Origin: Antribacter soli
GTDB taxonomy: Bacteria > Actinomycetota > Actinomycetes > Actinomycetales > Cellulomonadaceae
Assembly (NCBI RefSeq): GCF_021568775.1
Contig: NZ_JAKGSG010000010.1
Coordinates: forward strand, 1 to 63,223
Direction: 5' to 3'
DNA: 63,223 nucleotides
Part shown: positions 43,613 through 52,264 of the stretch, one piece after another
Position numbering within the stretch: position 1 is the stretch's first letter
Layout of the letters: each line of letters opens with the position of its first letter
Notes under the pieces: generated by a model
What the model was told of the DNA's origin: nothing
What the model saw: the letters and a program-made list of their open reading frames with translations, nothing else
The model's database searches: none
Translations under genes and position numbers: made by a program

Positions 43613-45216
43613 GCCTGGTAAGCCACGTCCTGCAGCGCCAGCTGCAGCTTCCCGCGCCTCGGACGCGGCGGGTCGCCGTCGACCGTGACCTGCGGGTTCC
43701 GATGCGCGACGGTGTCGAGCTGCTGGCCGACCGCTGGGCGCCGAAGGTCGGCGCGGACAGGCTGCCGACCGCGCTCGTCCGCAGCCCGTACGGCCGCGCC
43801 GGCGTCTTCGGCCTGCTCATGGCCCGGACGCTCGCGGAGCGCGGATACCAGGTGCTGATCCAGAGCGTCCGCGGGGGCTTCGGCTCCGGCGGCGTCCTGG
43901 ACCCGATGCGCCAGGAGCGCGAGGACGGCCTGGACACGCTGGACTGGGTGGTCAAGCAGCCGTGGTTCGGCGACTCGATGGTGCTGGTCGGCATGAGCTA
44001 CCTGGGCTACGTGCAGTGGGCCGTCGCCGACAGCCTGCCGCCCGAGGTCAAGGCCATGATCCCGGTGGTCACCGAGTCGGCGCTGACCAGGGAGTTCATG
44101 CGTGCCGACGGCCGGTCGCTGGAGCTGCCCTTCGAATGGGGCGCCATGGTCGCCACCCAGGAGCGGCCGCTGTCGATGTTCCGGAGAAATGCTCAGGCCA
44201 AGAAGACCGAGCGCGCGATGCGCGTGCTGCCGCTCCAGGACGCCGACCTCGATGCCATCGGCAGCCGATCGCAGTACATCCAGGACGTCCTGGCGTACGA
44301 CGCCGACGACCCGCACTGGGACCGCCTCGACCACCGCCACCGGGTCGCCGCGACGAGTGTCCCGGTCAGCTCCGTCACCGGCTGGTACGACATCTTCCTG
44401 CCGGGTCAGCTCCGGGACTTCAGGGTGCTGCAAGACGCCGGCAAGGCCGCCCGGCTCACGGTCGGGCCCTGGACGCACGCGGAACCCATGGGTTCGGTCG
44501 TGACCGAGGCGATCGACTTCGGCCTGGCCCACGCGCGCGGCGAGGAGCCGCCGGAGCGCGCGCCGGTGCGGCTGTTCGTGATGGGCCAGGACGAGTGGCG
44601 CGACTTCGAGAGCTGGCCGCCAAAGGGCTACGAGCCGCAGCGGCTCCACCTCCAGGCCGACGGCGCGCTGTCCGTCGGCATGCCGGACGAGTCGGAGCCA
44701 GACACCTACCGGTACGACCCCGCCGATCCGACCCCCGCCGCCGGAGGTATCAGCATCAGCCACGGCGGACGTGTCGAGAACGGGACCCTGGAGGCACGGC
44801 CGGACGTCCTCACCTACACCACCGCTGTACTCGAGGACGACGTCGAAGTCGTCGGCGAGGTGAGCGCCGAGGTCTGGTTTCGGTCGAGCCTGGCCCACGC
44901 CGACGTGTTCGTGCGGCTCTGCGACGTCGACGAACAGGGCCGCTCGCACAACGTCTGCGACGGGCTGACGAGCCTGGCGTCCGCCGAGGAGCTCACGCGG
45001 GCGGAGGTGGGGCTCTGGCCCACGGCGTACCGGTTCAAGAGTGGCCACCGCATCCGCGTCCAGGTCTCCAGCGGCGCCTTCCCCCGGTACGCCCGTAACT
45101 CCGGCACAGGCGAGCCGATCGCTACCGCGACGACGCTCCGGGCCGCCGACCAGGCGGTATACCACGACCCCGAACACCCGTCAGCGCTGTTCCTGCCGGT
45201 TCGCTCGCTTCCCTGA
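43609..45216 (+). CDS. CocE/NonD-family hydrolase (X-Pro dipeptidyl-peptidase S15 type)
   Basis: A 535-aa alpha/beta hydrolase. It has VPMRDGVELLADRW, RSPYGR, QSVRGGFGSGG, and the nucleophile elbow GMSYLGY (Ser). The acid and His follow in the second half of the fold (GWYDIFLPGQL, GPWTHAE), and a C-terminal jelly-roll domain has VEVVGEVSAEVWFRSS. Family members cleave cocaine esters, acyl esters or X-Pro peptides. There is no signal peptide, so it is cytosolic. It is coupled to the tetR gene upstream. Its last 36 bases overlap the truncated GNAT relic on the other strand, suggesting that this block arrived by insertion. Confidence 0.9.
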   Translation: MSLVSHVLQRQLQLPAPRTRRVAVDRDLRVPMRDGVELLADRWAPKVGADRLPTALVRSPYGRAGVFGLLMARTLAERGYQVLIQSVRGGFGSGGVLDPMRQEREDGLDTLDWVVKQPWFGDSMVLVGMSYLGYVQWAVADSLPPEVKAMIPVVTESALTREFMRADGRSLELPFEWGAMVATQERPLSMFRRNAQAKKTERAMRVLPLQDADLDAIGSRSQYIQDVLAYDADDPHWDRLDHRHRVAATSVPVSSVTGWYDIFLPGQLRDFRVLQDAGKAARLTVGPWTHAEPMGSVVTEAIDFGLAHARGEEPPERAPVRLFVMGQDEWRDFESWPPKGYEPQRLHLQADGALSVGMPDESEPDTYRYDPADPTPAAGGISISHGGRVENGTLEARPDVLTYTTAVLEDDVEVVGEVSAEVWFRSSLAHADVFVRLCDVDEQGRSHNVCDGLTSLASAEELTRAEVGLWPTAYRFKSGHRIRVQVSSGAFPRYARNSGTGEPIATATTLRAADQAVYHDPEHPSALFLPVRSLP

Positions 45217-45517
45217 CGGCGACCACCGCGCCGTCGGTCGGTGCGTGCCCTCCGCGTCGCGCCGGTCGAGCGTGACGATGCCGATCGTCGCCCCCTCGAG
45301 ATCGACCACGAAAAGGCCAGGCCGCCGCGGGGGCACCTTCCGGCATCGCGCGCTCGAGCTCCTCACGCGGCCGAGGGCCACCGATGTAGGTGCCCACCTC
45401 TGGCGAGGCGAACAGCTCGATGAGCGCAGCCCGGTCCCAGGCCTCGGGCTCACGGAGCACGAGCCGCTCGGTCCTGATCGGGGCAGGCGGCCACGCGACG
45501 GGTCCCACGTCTGCCAT
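45181..45517 (-). pseudogene. Truncated, frameshifted GNAT acetyltransferase
   Basis: From ATG 45517 the frame gives APIRTERLVLREPEAWD and EVGTYIGGPRPREELERAMPE, the start of a RimJ-like GNAT. A one-base shift then moves to FVVDLEGATIGIVTLDRRD, and the protein breaks off at the CocE gene without the acetyl-CoA loop. Roughly the last half is missing. Neither the frameshift nor the truncation can be repaired from nearby sequence. Confidence 0.8.
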
Positions 45518-45537
45518 GGGCGCAGGCTAACCGAGTG

Positions 45538-46323
45538 TCAAACCACCGAGCGGGAGGTTGCGGTGCCGGCCTGGTGGCGTTCTTCGCCTGATGTCGTGGC
45601 GGCGCCGGTGGCTGGTTCGCTTGGTGTGGAGAGGATCTCGCGGGCCTGCTCCGCGGCACGGGCGATACTCTCGCCGACGAAGTCCAAGAAGCGGGCCATG
45701 CTCTCGAGCCGGGTGCCGGCCGGGGTGTCGCCGCCGAGGAGCCGAACGCCCTGGCGTGCGGTCTCGGCGATCTGGGCGTTGGACCGGGCGGCGGCGGCCA
45801 TCGACTGGTACCAGACCTCGCCGTCGGCGACGTAGCGCTCGCGCCGACCCTCGCCGCGCTCCCGGCTGACGAGACCGTGGGTCTCGAGCACCGTGATCGC
45901 CTTGGAGATCGAGGCCGGGCTGACCTGGAGGCGTTGGACGAGCTCGGCAGCGGTGAGGCTGCCCGCATCGGAGATGTAGAGACAGGTCAGCACCCCGGCG
46001 GCGATGCGTGGCACGCCCTGCTGCATGAACAGTGCGGTGAAGGTCTCCTCGAACTCGCGGACGGCCTCGGCGTCGGCGTGGGCCTGCGCGGGCGGTGAGC
46101 CGCCCGCGGGCACCGCTTGACGGCGTCGGCGGGTACGGCGTTCGGTGGCGTGCTGGGCCAGGTCGGCGCGGTAGGCGCCCGGGCCACCGTTGCGCATCAC
46201 CTCGCGCGTGACCGTCGACGTGGGACGGTCCAGGCGACGGGCGATCTGCGCGTAGGCGAGGTCGTCGGCCAGACCCAGTGCGATCTGCTGGCGCTCCTGC
46301 TTGGTGAGCCTGCCTCCCGGCAT
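45538..46323 (-). CDS. IS30-type HTH fused to MarR/GbsR-like regulator
   Basis: A 261-aa protein. Residues about 3-60 (RLTKQERQQIALGLADDLAY, then QIARRLDRPTSTVTREVMRN) are the HTH_38 domain normally found at the N-terminus of IS30 transposases. Residues about 95-200 form a MarR/GbsR winged helix (AELVQRLQVSPASISKAITV ... HGLVSRERGEGRRERY). No transposase catalytic residues exist, so it is a regulator with two DNA-binding modules. ATG 46323 follows GGAAGGGG. It is divergent from the DUF4097-ABC operon, and palindromes lie between them, so it probably represses that exporter. Confidence 0.85.
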   Translation of the reverse strand: MPGGRLTKQERQQIALGLADDLAYAQIARRLDRPTSTVTREVMRNGGPGAYRADLAQHATERRTRRRRQAVPAGGSPPAQAHADAEAVREFEETFTALFMQQGVPRIAAGVLTCLYISDAGSLTAAELVQRLQVSPASISKAITVLETHGLVSRERGEGRRERYVADGEVWYQSMAAAARSNAQIAETARQGVRLLGGDTPAGTRLESMARFLDFVGESIARAAEQAREILSTPSEPATGAATTSGEERHQAGTATSRSVV

Positions 46324-46378
46324 CGCGATTCCCCTTCCGTGCGTCCTGACGTGCCCACGGTAGCGTTCAGCGCCCGAC

Positions 46379-46430
46379 GTTGCAACGCGATCCGCCATCG
46401 ACGTTGCGTTGAGCGCACGTCCGTTGCAAC
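46379..46430. promoter_or_regulatory. Repeated GTTGCAAC palindromes
   Basis: GTTGCAAC occurs at 46379-46386 and 46423-46430, and a near copy GTTGCGTT at 46403-46410. They lie in the divergent region between the IS30-HTH/MarR regulator and the DUF4097 gene. Likely binding sites of that regulator, judged by position. Confidence 0.5.
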
Positions 46431-46494
46431 ACTTTATGCGCCCTGACCTGGCCGAATGCTGCGTCAGCGCAATCTTGGTGTTGCCTACCTCGTG

Positions 46495-46510
46495 AACGCT
46501 ACGTAGCGTT
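46495..46510. promoter_or_regulatory. 16-bp perfect palindrome before DUF4097 gene
   Basis: AACGCTACGTAGCGTT is perfectly symmetrical, 50 bp before the DUF4097 ATG, where it would overlap the promoter. The left part of the region also has TAGCGTT at 46361, a related half-site. Confidence 0.55.
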
Positions 46511-46560
46511 TCCCAAGTCAGAAAACGTCAGCAAGACCGAGCGCCCAGGAGCTGAGCACG

Positions 46561-47220
46561 ATGCACACGTTCAACACCCACACCCCGATCCGCGCCGTCG
46601 TCGACGTCCCGGGAGGGCAGGTCCGGTTCATCGCCGCGGACCGCACCGATGCCACGATCGAGATCCGGCCCGCCGACGCCGCGAAGGGCCGCGACGTGAA
46701 GGCGGCGGAGCGGACCACGGTCGAGTTCCGCGAGGGAACGCTGCAGGTCGCGACGCCGACGAAGCACGAGGCCTTCGGCCCCTCCGGGTCCGTCGAGGTC
46801 ACGGTCCAGCTGCCCGTGGGGTCCAGCGTCGAGGTCACGGGCGTCGCCGAGCTCCGGGGCGTCGGCCGGTTCGGCGACGTCGTCGCCAACAGCTCGTACG
46901 GCGCGATCAAGCTCGACGAGGCCACGAGCGTCCGGCTCACCACCCAGGCCGGGGACGTCTCGGTCGGACGCCTCACCGGCCCCGCCGAGATCAGCACGGC
47001 GAAGGGCGATATCCGCATCGCCGAGGCCGTGCGCGGCACGCTCGTGCTGAGCACCCAGATGGGCAACGTGGCGGTCGACGCCGGCGCCGGGGTGTCCGCA
47101 TCCCTGGACGCAGGCACGGGCTACGGCCGGATCACCAACGCCCTCAAGAACGACGGCACCACCGAGCTCGAGATCCGCGCCACCACCTCGCACGGCGACA
47201 TCACCGCCAGGAGCCTCTGA
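46561..47220 (+). CDS. DUF4097 beta-strand repeat protein
   Basis: A 219-aa protein built of short repeated strands (GRFGDVVANSSYGAIKLDEA, SVRLTTQAGDVSVGRL, AEISTAKGDIRIAEA), the solenoid of the DUF4097/DUF4098 family. Members often sit with exporters or envelope-stress genes. It has no signal peptide. It is first in an operon with the ABC exporter genes that follow at 44 bp. Function unknown. Confidence 0.8.
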   Translation: MHTFNTHTPIRAVVDVPGGQVRFIAADRTDATIEIRPADAAKGRDVKAAERTTVEFREGTLQVATPTKHEAFGPSGSVEVTVQLPVGSSVEVTGVAELRGVGRFGDVVANSSYGAIKLDEATSVRLTTQAGDVSVGRLTGPAEISTAKGDIRIAEAVRGTLVLSTQMGNVAVDAGAGVSASLDAGTGYGRITNALKNDGTTELEIRATTSHGDITARSL

Positions 47221-47264
47221 CCACCGCCTTGCCACCAGCACGCCCAGGGAAAAGGAGAACCCCC

Positions 47265-48092
47265 ATGACAACCGACCAGGCCCTCGAACCCGCGATCCGG
47301 GTGCGGGGCATCGAGAAGTCGTTCAAGGACCTGCACGTGCTGCGGGGCGTCGACTTCGACGTGCAGGCCGGGAGCATCTTCGCGCTGCTCGGCTCGAACG
47401 GCGCGGGCAAGACCACGCTCGTGCGGATCCTGTCGACGCTGCTGAAGGCCGACGCGGGCACCGCCACGGTCCACGGCTTCGACGTGGCCGCGAAGCCGGG
47501 GGACGTGCGCGAGTCGATCAGCCTGACCGGCCAGTTCGCCGCGGTCGACGAGGTGCTCTCTGGCCGGGAGAACCTCGTGCTCGTCGCGAAGCTGCGTCAC
47601 CTCAAGGACCCGGGCGCGATCGCCGACGACCTGCTCACCCGCTTCTCGCTCACCGACGCGGGGGACCGCAAGGCATCGACGTACTCGGGCGGCATGCGAC
47701 GCCGGCTCGACATCGCGATGAGCCTGATCGGCAACCCGCGGATCATCTTCCTCGACGAGCCCACCACCGGACTGGACCCACAAGCCCGGATCGAGGTGTG
47801 GCAGACCGTCAAGGAGCTCGCCCAGGGCGGCACGACCGTGCTGCTCACCACCCAGTACCTCGACGAGGCCGAGCAGCTCGCCGACCGGATCGCGATCCTG
47901 CACCAGGGCACGATCATCCAGAACGGCACCCTGGCCGAGCTCAAGCAGCTCCTCCCGCCGGCCAAGGTCGAGTACGTCGAGAAGCAGCCCTCGCTCGAGG
48001 ACGTCTTCCTCACCCTCGTCGGTGACACCGTCGAGCCCGACACCGCCGGCCGCACCGACGACACCCTCCCGGCAGGAAAGGAATCCCGATGA
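47265..48092 (+). CDS. ABC transporter ATPase, DrrA type
   Basis: A 275-aa ATPase. Walker A is GSNGAGKTT, the Q-loop is in LTGQFAAVDEVL, the signature is YSGGMRRRLDIAMSL, and Walker B is IIFLDEPTTGLDP. The C-terminal PSLEDVFLTLVGDT is typical of DrrA-like drug exporters. AAAGGAG precedes ATG 47265. It pairs with the permease gene, which overlaps its stop by 4 bp. Likely substrate: an antibiotic or other hydrophobic compound. Confidence 0.92.
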   Translation: MTTDQALEPAIRVRGIEKSFKDLHVLRGVDFDVQAGSIFALLGSNGAGKTTLVRILSTLLKADAGTATVHGFDVAAKPGDVRESISLTGQFAAVDEVLSGRENLVLVAKLRHLKDPGAIADDLLTRFSLTDAGDRKASTYSGGMRRRLDIAMSLIGNPRIIFLDEPTTGLDPQARIEVWQTVKELAQGGTTVLLTTQYLDEAEQLADRIAILHQGTIIQNGTLAELKQLLPPAKVEYVEKQPSLEDVFLTLVGDTVEPDTAGRTDDTLPAGKESR

Positions 48093-48853
48093 CCACGCAC
48101 GTCCTCGCCGACACCGGCGTCCTCACCGGCCGCTCGTTGCGGCACATCCTGCGCAGCCCCGACACGATCATCACCACCGCAGTCACCCCGATCGCGCTGA
48201 TGCTTCTGTTCGTGTACGTCCTCGGCGGCGCGATCAGAACGGGAACCGACGAGTCGTACATCAACTACATGCTCCCCGGCATCCTGCTCATCACGGTCGC
48301 GTCGGGCGTCGCGTACACCGCCTACCGGCTCTTCCTCGACCTGCAGGGCGGCATCTTCGAACGCTTCCAGTCCATGCCGATCGCACGATCGAGTGTCCTG
48401 TGGGCGCACGTGCTCACCTCCCTGGTCGCGAACCTCGTCTCGGTCGCGATCGTCATCGGCGTCGCGTTCCTGATGGGGTTCCGCACCGGAGCATCCGTGG
48501 GCGCCTGGCTCGCCGTCGTCGGCATCCTGGTCCTGTTCACCCTGGCACTGACCTGGCTCGCCGTCATCGCGGGGCTCTCGGCGAAGACCGTCGACGGTGC
48601 GAGCGCGTTCAGCTACCCCCTGATCTTCCTGCCGTTCATCAGCTCGGCGTTCGCGCCCACCGACTCGATGCCCGGCCCGGTCGCGTGGTTCGCCGAGAAC
48701 CAGCCCGTGACCTCGATCGTGAACAGCATCCGAGACCTGTTCGCCCAGGAACCCGTCGGCGCTGACATCTGGATCGCCCTCGCGTGGCTCGCCGCCATCC
48801 TCGTCCTCGCCTACGCCTTCGCCATCGCCGCCTACCGTCGCAAGATCAGCTGA
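48089..48853 (+). CDS. ABC-2 type permease, DrrB type
   Basis: A 254-aa membrane protein with six predicted helices and the ABC2 signature region RLFLDLQGGIFERFQSMPIARSSVLWAHVLTS. The C-terminal half contains PLIFLPFISSAFAPTDSMPGPVAWFAENQPVTSIVNSIR, typical of DrrB. With the upstream ATPase it forms a complete exporter. Confidence 0.92.
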   Translation: MTTHVLADTGVLTGRSLRHILRSPDTIITTAVTPIALMLLFVYVLGGAIRTGTDESYINYMLPGILLITVASGVAYTAYRLFLDLQGGIFERFQSMPIARSSVLWAHVLTSLVANLVSVAIVIGVAFLMGFRTGASVGAWLAVVGILVLFTLALTWLAVIAGLSAKTVDGASAFSYPLIFLPFISSAFAPTDSMPGPVAWFAENQPVTSIVNSIRDLFAQEPVGADIWIALAWLAAILVLAYAFAIAAYRRKIS

Positions 48854-48899
48854 GCCGCAGCACCTCCCACACGGCGCGGCGACCGCGCCGCACGACGCC

Positions 48900-48927
48900 G
48901 CCCGCTCCCCAGCACCGGGGAGCGGGC
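48900..48927 (+). terminator. Terminator after the ABC exporter operon
   Basis: GCCCGCTCCCC (48900-48910) pairs with 48917-48927 over 11 bp around AGCACC, 46 bp after the permease stop. Confidence 0.7.
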
Positions 48928-48947
48928 GTCGTCGCGATCACGCCAGG

Positions 48948-48961
48948 TCGCAAGGTTGCGA
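48948..48961. promoter_or_regulatory. Palindrome TCGCAAGGTTGCGA upstream of GH99-like gene
   Basis: A 14-bp perfect inverted repeat. The sequence that follows to 49175 is notably A/T-rich for this genome (TTTTATGCATTC, GAATTGTTTC) and then contains a C8 run. It holds no gene. It is probably the promoter and a long 5' leader of the secreted protein gene; GAGCCGGG with a matching CCCGGC near 49108-49151 could fold the leader. I could not assign a riboswitch family. Confidence 0.4.
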
Positions 48962-49175
48962 TTTGCTCTCGGCAACCCTTGCTCTCAACAATTCACCTGC
49001 CGTTGGAAGCATTCACTGCCGATTTTATGCATTCAAGCGAATTGTTTCACCCCGCGCAACTAGTGACGACGCTTTGCGCCGGCTGCGACCGTCGAGGTGA
49101 GAGCCGGGTTTTCCCCCCCCCAGCAGGCAACGACACGTTACCGATCGCCCGGCTTTCTTCCGACAGGGAGATTCC

Positions 49176-51077
49176 ATGCGACACCCCGGGATCGGCCGCG
49201 CCCAGAAACGCCGCCGAGAGACGACGAATTGGGGCGGGCGGCTGCTGTCCGCGGGTTTGGCAGCGGCCATTGCCGCTGCGACGGGCGGTCTGACGATCAG
49301 CGCCGCGGTGGGCACCGCTCACGGGTCCCAGCCCGTCGCGAACCAGCGGATCACGGTCGCCGCGGAGGCGCCGATCACGGGCGTGGGCAGCACCACCGAC
49401 CCGATCACCATGGATGCGGGCTTCGGTGAGCCGCAGCACGAGGACGGGGCGATCTACCGCTACCCGAACCTGCTGGACTTCGGGCCGGTGAACGAGCCGC
49501 CGCCGGTTGTGACGACCAAGTCCTCGCGCAACCTGGACCTGATCGCGCACTGGTACAACGACTTCGGCCTGGACAAGCAGGCCCTGGCCGCCAACCAGGC
49601 CGCCGGGGCGTACGCCTGGTACGACTGGCGGTGGAACTTCCCCACGAACACCGGCGACGGCCAGACCTCGTACGGGTACGACCCTCAGCGCCATCCCCTG
49701 CAGGGCTTCTACAAGGGCGACGACCCGCGGGTGCTGGGCTGGCAGTGCAAGTGGCTGGCCGAGGCCGGGATCAACGCCGTCTCGCTTGTGCAGTCCGACG
49801 GGTTCAAGCGGGCAAACGGTGCCGGCGTGGACTGGTCCAACCCCGCCAGCGGCGCGTACTGGATCTACCGGCTGTTCAACCAGACGCCCAACTTCCAGGC
49901 GCTGCGCTGGGTGGGGTGGCTGGACTCCAACGGCACCCCCGAGCAGCTGGCCGCCCAGGTCGACGAGCTGGTCTGGTTGTGGCAGAACTACCCCAACGGG
50001 TACACCCATACCGAGAACGGGCGCACGTACGCGGTGCTGTACCTGTGGGACGGGGAGATGCTGCGCGGCGCGCTGGACAACTACAACGGCGCCACCAAGA
50101 CTCTGGCCCACCTGCGCACGGTGGCGGGCAAGTTTCAGGCCCTGGGGTACGACGGGGTGATGGTCATGGCCCGCAACGCGGGCGTGGTCAACACCAACTA
50201 CGACGCCTACGGCCTGTACGACGACGGGGTCCTTTACGGGTACGCCAACTACTCCGAGATGTACTCCCCGCCCGCCGGCGCGTCGTACAACAACGACTAC
50301 TCCCAGTACGCGGCCAAGGTCCAGTTCCCTGTCGACACCGCGGGCAAGGGTCGGCGCGTGATCGGCGTGCAGACCGCGCACGAGACGGTCCACCCCCACC
50401 CGTCGAACTTCTCGATCGCCAACTCCACCCCCGCCGCGTTCGGACTGGCGCTGCGCCGCGCCGCCGACCACGTCGTCGAGCACGACCTGCGCCGCATCAT
50501 CACGATCGGCAACGTCTCGGAGTGGGCCGAGCAGGGCCCGGGTCTGCTGCCGACGGTGGCCGACGGCTTCGGCTACCTCGAACAGGTGCGGTCCCTGCCC
50601 TCCTACGACGCGCCCGGGCGGTCGACCGTCTCGGTCACGCCGCACGTGCAGAACCTGGGCTGGATGACCCCGGTATCCGGGGGGATGACCGCCGGGACCG
50701 AGGGACGGGCACTGCGTCTGGAGGCACTGCGCCTCGGGCTGAACAACACCGAGCTCCCTGGCGGGATCGAGGCGTCCGGGCACGTGCAGAACGCTGGTTG
50801 GCTGCCGTATGTCCCGGGCGGCGGGCTGGTCGGGACGGAGGGCCGGAGCCTCCGGATGGAGGCCCTCCGGATCAGGCTGACGGGCGATGCGGCGACCGCG
50901 TACGACGTCTACTACCGGGTGCACGTGCAGAACCTCGGTTGGCTGGGCTGGGCGATCAACGGCAAGCCTGCCGGGACTGCCGGTTACGGCTACCGGGCGG
51001 AGGCGGTGCAGGTCTCTCTCGTCGTCAGGGGAGACCCCCACCCGCCGACGACGAGCCCGGCCTACTTCGCGCGCTGA
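49176..51077 (+). CDS. Secreted GH99-like protein with three ChW repeats
   Basis: A 633-aa exported protein. The signal peptide has a twin-Arg-free basic start and hydrophobic core LLSAGLAAAIAAATGGLTI. The catalytic-like domain (about 75-480) resembles GH99/WbsX-type glycoside hydrolases: IAHWYNDFGLDKQALAANQA, GAYAWYDWRWNF, RVLGWQCKWLAEAGINAVSL and the late ITIGNVSEWAEQG. The C-terminus has three repeats of about 45 residues (HVQNLGWMTPVSG, HVQNAGWLPYVPG, HVQNLGWLGWAING, each with a G-T-x-G and E-A-[LV] end), i.e. ChW repeats, which bind cell walls or polysaccharides. Substrate unknown; an alpha-mannan-type glycan is one guess. GGGAG precedes the ATG at 49176. Confidence 0.75.
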   Translation: MRHPGIGRAQKRRRETTNWGGRLLSAGLAAAIAAATGGLTISAAVGTAHGSQPVANQRITVAAEAPITGVGSTTDPITMDAGFGEPQHEDGAIYRYPNLLDFGPVNEPPPVVTTKSSRNLDLIAHWYNDFGLDKQALAANQAAGAYAWYDWRWNFPTNTGDGQTSYGYDPQRHPLQGFYKGDDPRVLGWQCKWLAEAGINAVSLVQSDGFKRANGAGVDWSNPASGAYWIYRLFNQTPNFQALRWVGWLDSNGTPEQLAAQVDELVWLWQNYPNGYTHTENGRTYAVLYLWDGEMLRGALDNYNGATKTLAHLRTVAGKFQALGYDGVMVMARNAGVVNTNYDAYGLYDDGVLYGYANYSEMYSPPAGASYNNDYSQYAAKVQFPVDTAGKGRRVIGVQTAHETVHPHPSNFSIANSTPAAFGLALRRAADHVVEHDLRRIITIGNVSEWAEQGPGLLPTVADGFGYLEQVRSLPSYDAPGRSTVSVTPHVQNLGWMTPVSGGMTAGTEGRALRLEALRLGLNNTELPGGIEASGHVQNAGWLPYVPGGGLVGTEGRSLRMEALRIRLTGDAATAYDVYYRVHVQNLGWLGWAINGKPAGTAGYGYRAEAVQVSLVVRGDPHPPTTSPAYFAR

Positions 51078-51121
51078 CCGCGGACTGCCGGGTGGGGGCC
51101 GCACGGGCACCGCTCTCCGGA

Positions 51122-51133
51122 TAACGTTCGAGG
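51122..51133 (+). promoter_or_regulatory. -10 element of a leaderless promoter
   Basis: TAACGT at 51122-51127 ends 6 bp before GTG 51134, with no ribosome site between. Confidence 0.5.
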
Positions 51134-52237
51134 GTGACCCGCGAGCCCCTGCTGCTCACCGCCGACGCCGCATGCCGCCTCCGGCTGAGGTCGCAGGGGC
51201 TGGCGCCCCAGGTGCCGAGCGGCCCCGGTGACGATCGCGGCGGCCCGAACCCGGTCGACGTCGTGCGGCGCATGGTCGCCCTCCAGGGCCAGGACCTGCC
51301 CTCGGTGCTGCGGGCGATCGCGATCCGGTCCCGCCCGGGAACCACCCTCGACGACGTGCGTGCCGCGTTCGACGCGGGCGATCTGGTCCGCGGCTGGACG
51401 CAGCGCGGCACGCTGTTCGCGACCACGCCGCGCGACCTGACGGCGCTGGTCTCGCTGACGGCCGAGCGGATGATCCGCGCCGCGAGGCGCGTCCGCGAGT
51501 ACGAGGGCATCGACGACGCGGTCATCGCCCGGGCGGAGGGGGTCGCCCGGGAGGCGCTGTCCGACAGCGGGGTCACCCGCGCCACGATGATCGACCTGTG
51601 GCAGCAGGCGGGCGTGCCGATCGAGGGCCAGCGGGGATATCACCTGATCGCCGCCCTGGCGTTGCGGGGCGTGCTGCACTGGGGTCCGTTCGCCGGGGCG
51701 CAGCAGCTGATCGTCGCGACGCCGGTCGCGCACGGCGCCCCCGAGGATCCAGCCACGCTCCTGCGCCGCCTGGCGCGCGCCTACTTCGCGAGCCGTGGCC
51801 CCGCTACGGCGGAGGATCTCGCCTGGTGGCTCGGCCTGCCCAAGACCCCGGTCCGCGCCGCGGTCGCATCGCTCCAGGCGCTGCCCGACGGCGCCCCGCT
51901 CACCCCGGTCGCCGTCGACGGGAAGGCGATGCTCGCCGTCGGGCGCGAGGACACCGCCGGGCTGGAGCGGGCCGGGGTGGTGCTCGTGCCCGGGTTCGAC
52001 GAGATCGTGCTGGGCTACCGGGACCGCAGCCTGGTCGCGTCCGAGGAGGCGATGCGGACGGTGGTCCCGTTCATCAACGGCGTCTTCCGGCCGGCCGTGC
52101 TGGTCGACGGGCAGGTCGTGGGGACGTGGCGCCGCGCCCCCGCGAAGGGCGAGGCGCCGTTCGACCTCGTCCCGGGCGTCCCCGCGCGGACCCGCAGAGA
52201 GATCGCCGCCGCGATCGAGGCGTGGCGCCTCGGCTGA
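51134..52237 (+). CDS. Winged-helix HTH_42 protein, AlkZ-like
   Basis: A 367-aa protein of the HTH_42/DUF1006 family. It has tandem winged helices, the motif MVALQGQDLPSVLRAIAIRS near residue 48, GWTQRGTLFATTPRDL and the late PGFDEIVLGYRDRS. Family members include DNA glycosylases (AlkZ, YcaQ) that unhook crosslinks or remove toxin adducts. The usual QxQ/QxD catalytic pair appears here as Q-G-Q-D. Glycosylase activity is possible but the clade is broad. It starts at GTG 51134, leaderless. Confidence 0.8.
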   Translation: MTREPLLLTADAACRLRLRSQGLAPQVPSGPGDDRGGPNPVDVVRRMVALQGQDLPSVLRAIAIRSRPGTTLDDVRAAFDAGDLVRGWTQRGTLFATTPRDLTALVSLTAERMIRAARRVREYEGIDDAVIARAEGVAREALSDSGVTRATMIDLWQQAGVPIEGQRGYHLIAALALRGVLHWGPFAGAQQLIVATPVAHGAPEDPATLLRRLARAYFASRGPATAEDLAWWLGLPKTPVRAAVASLQALPDGAPLTPVAVDGKAMLAVGREDTAGLERAGVVLVPGFDEIVLGYRDRSLVASEEAMRTVVPFINGVFRPAVLVDGQVVGTWRRAPAKGEAPFDLVPGVPARTRREIAAAIEAWRLG

Positions 52238-52264
52238 CCCACGCAACCGGCGCTCGGGACGGAT

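Noticed and set aside
48961-49175. Known riboswitch (ydaO or c-di-GMP type) in the GH99-like leader
   Set aside because: GAGCCGGG and some pairing are present, but the order of conserved blocks does not fit either family as I know them.
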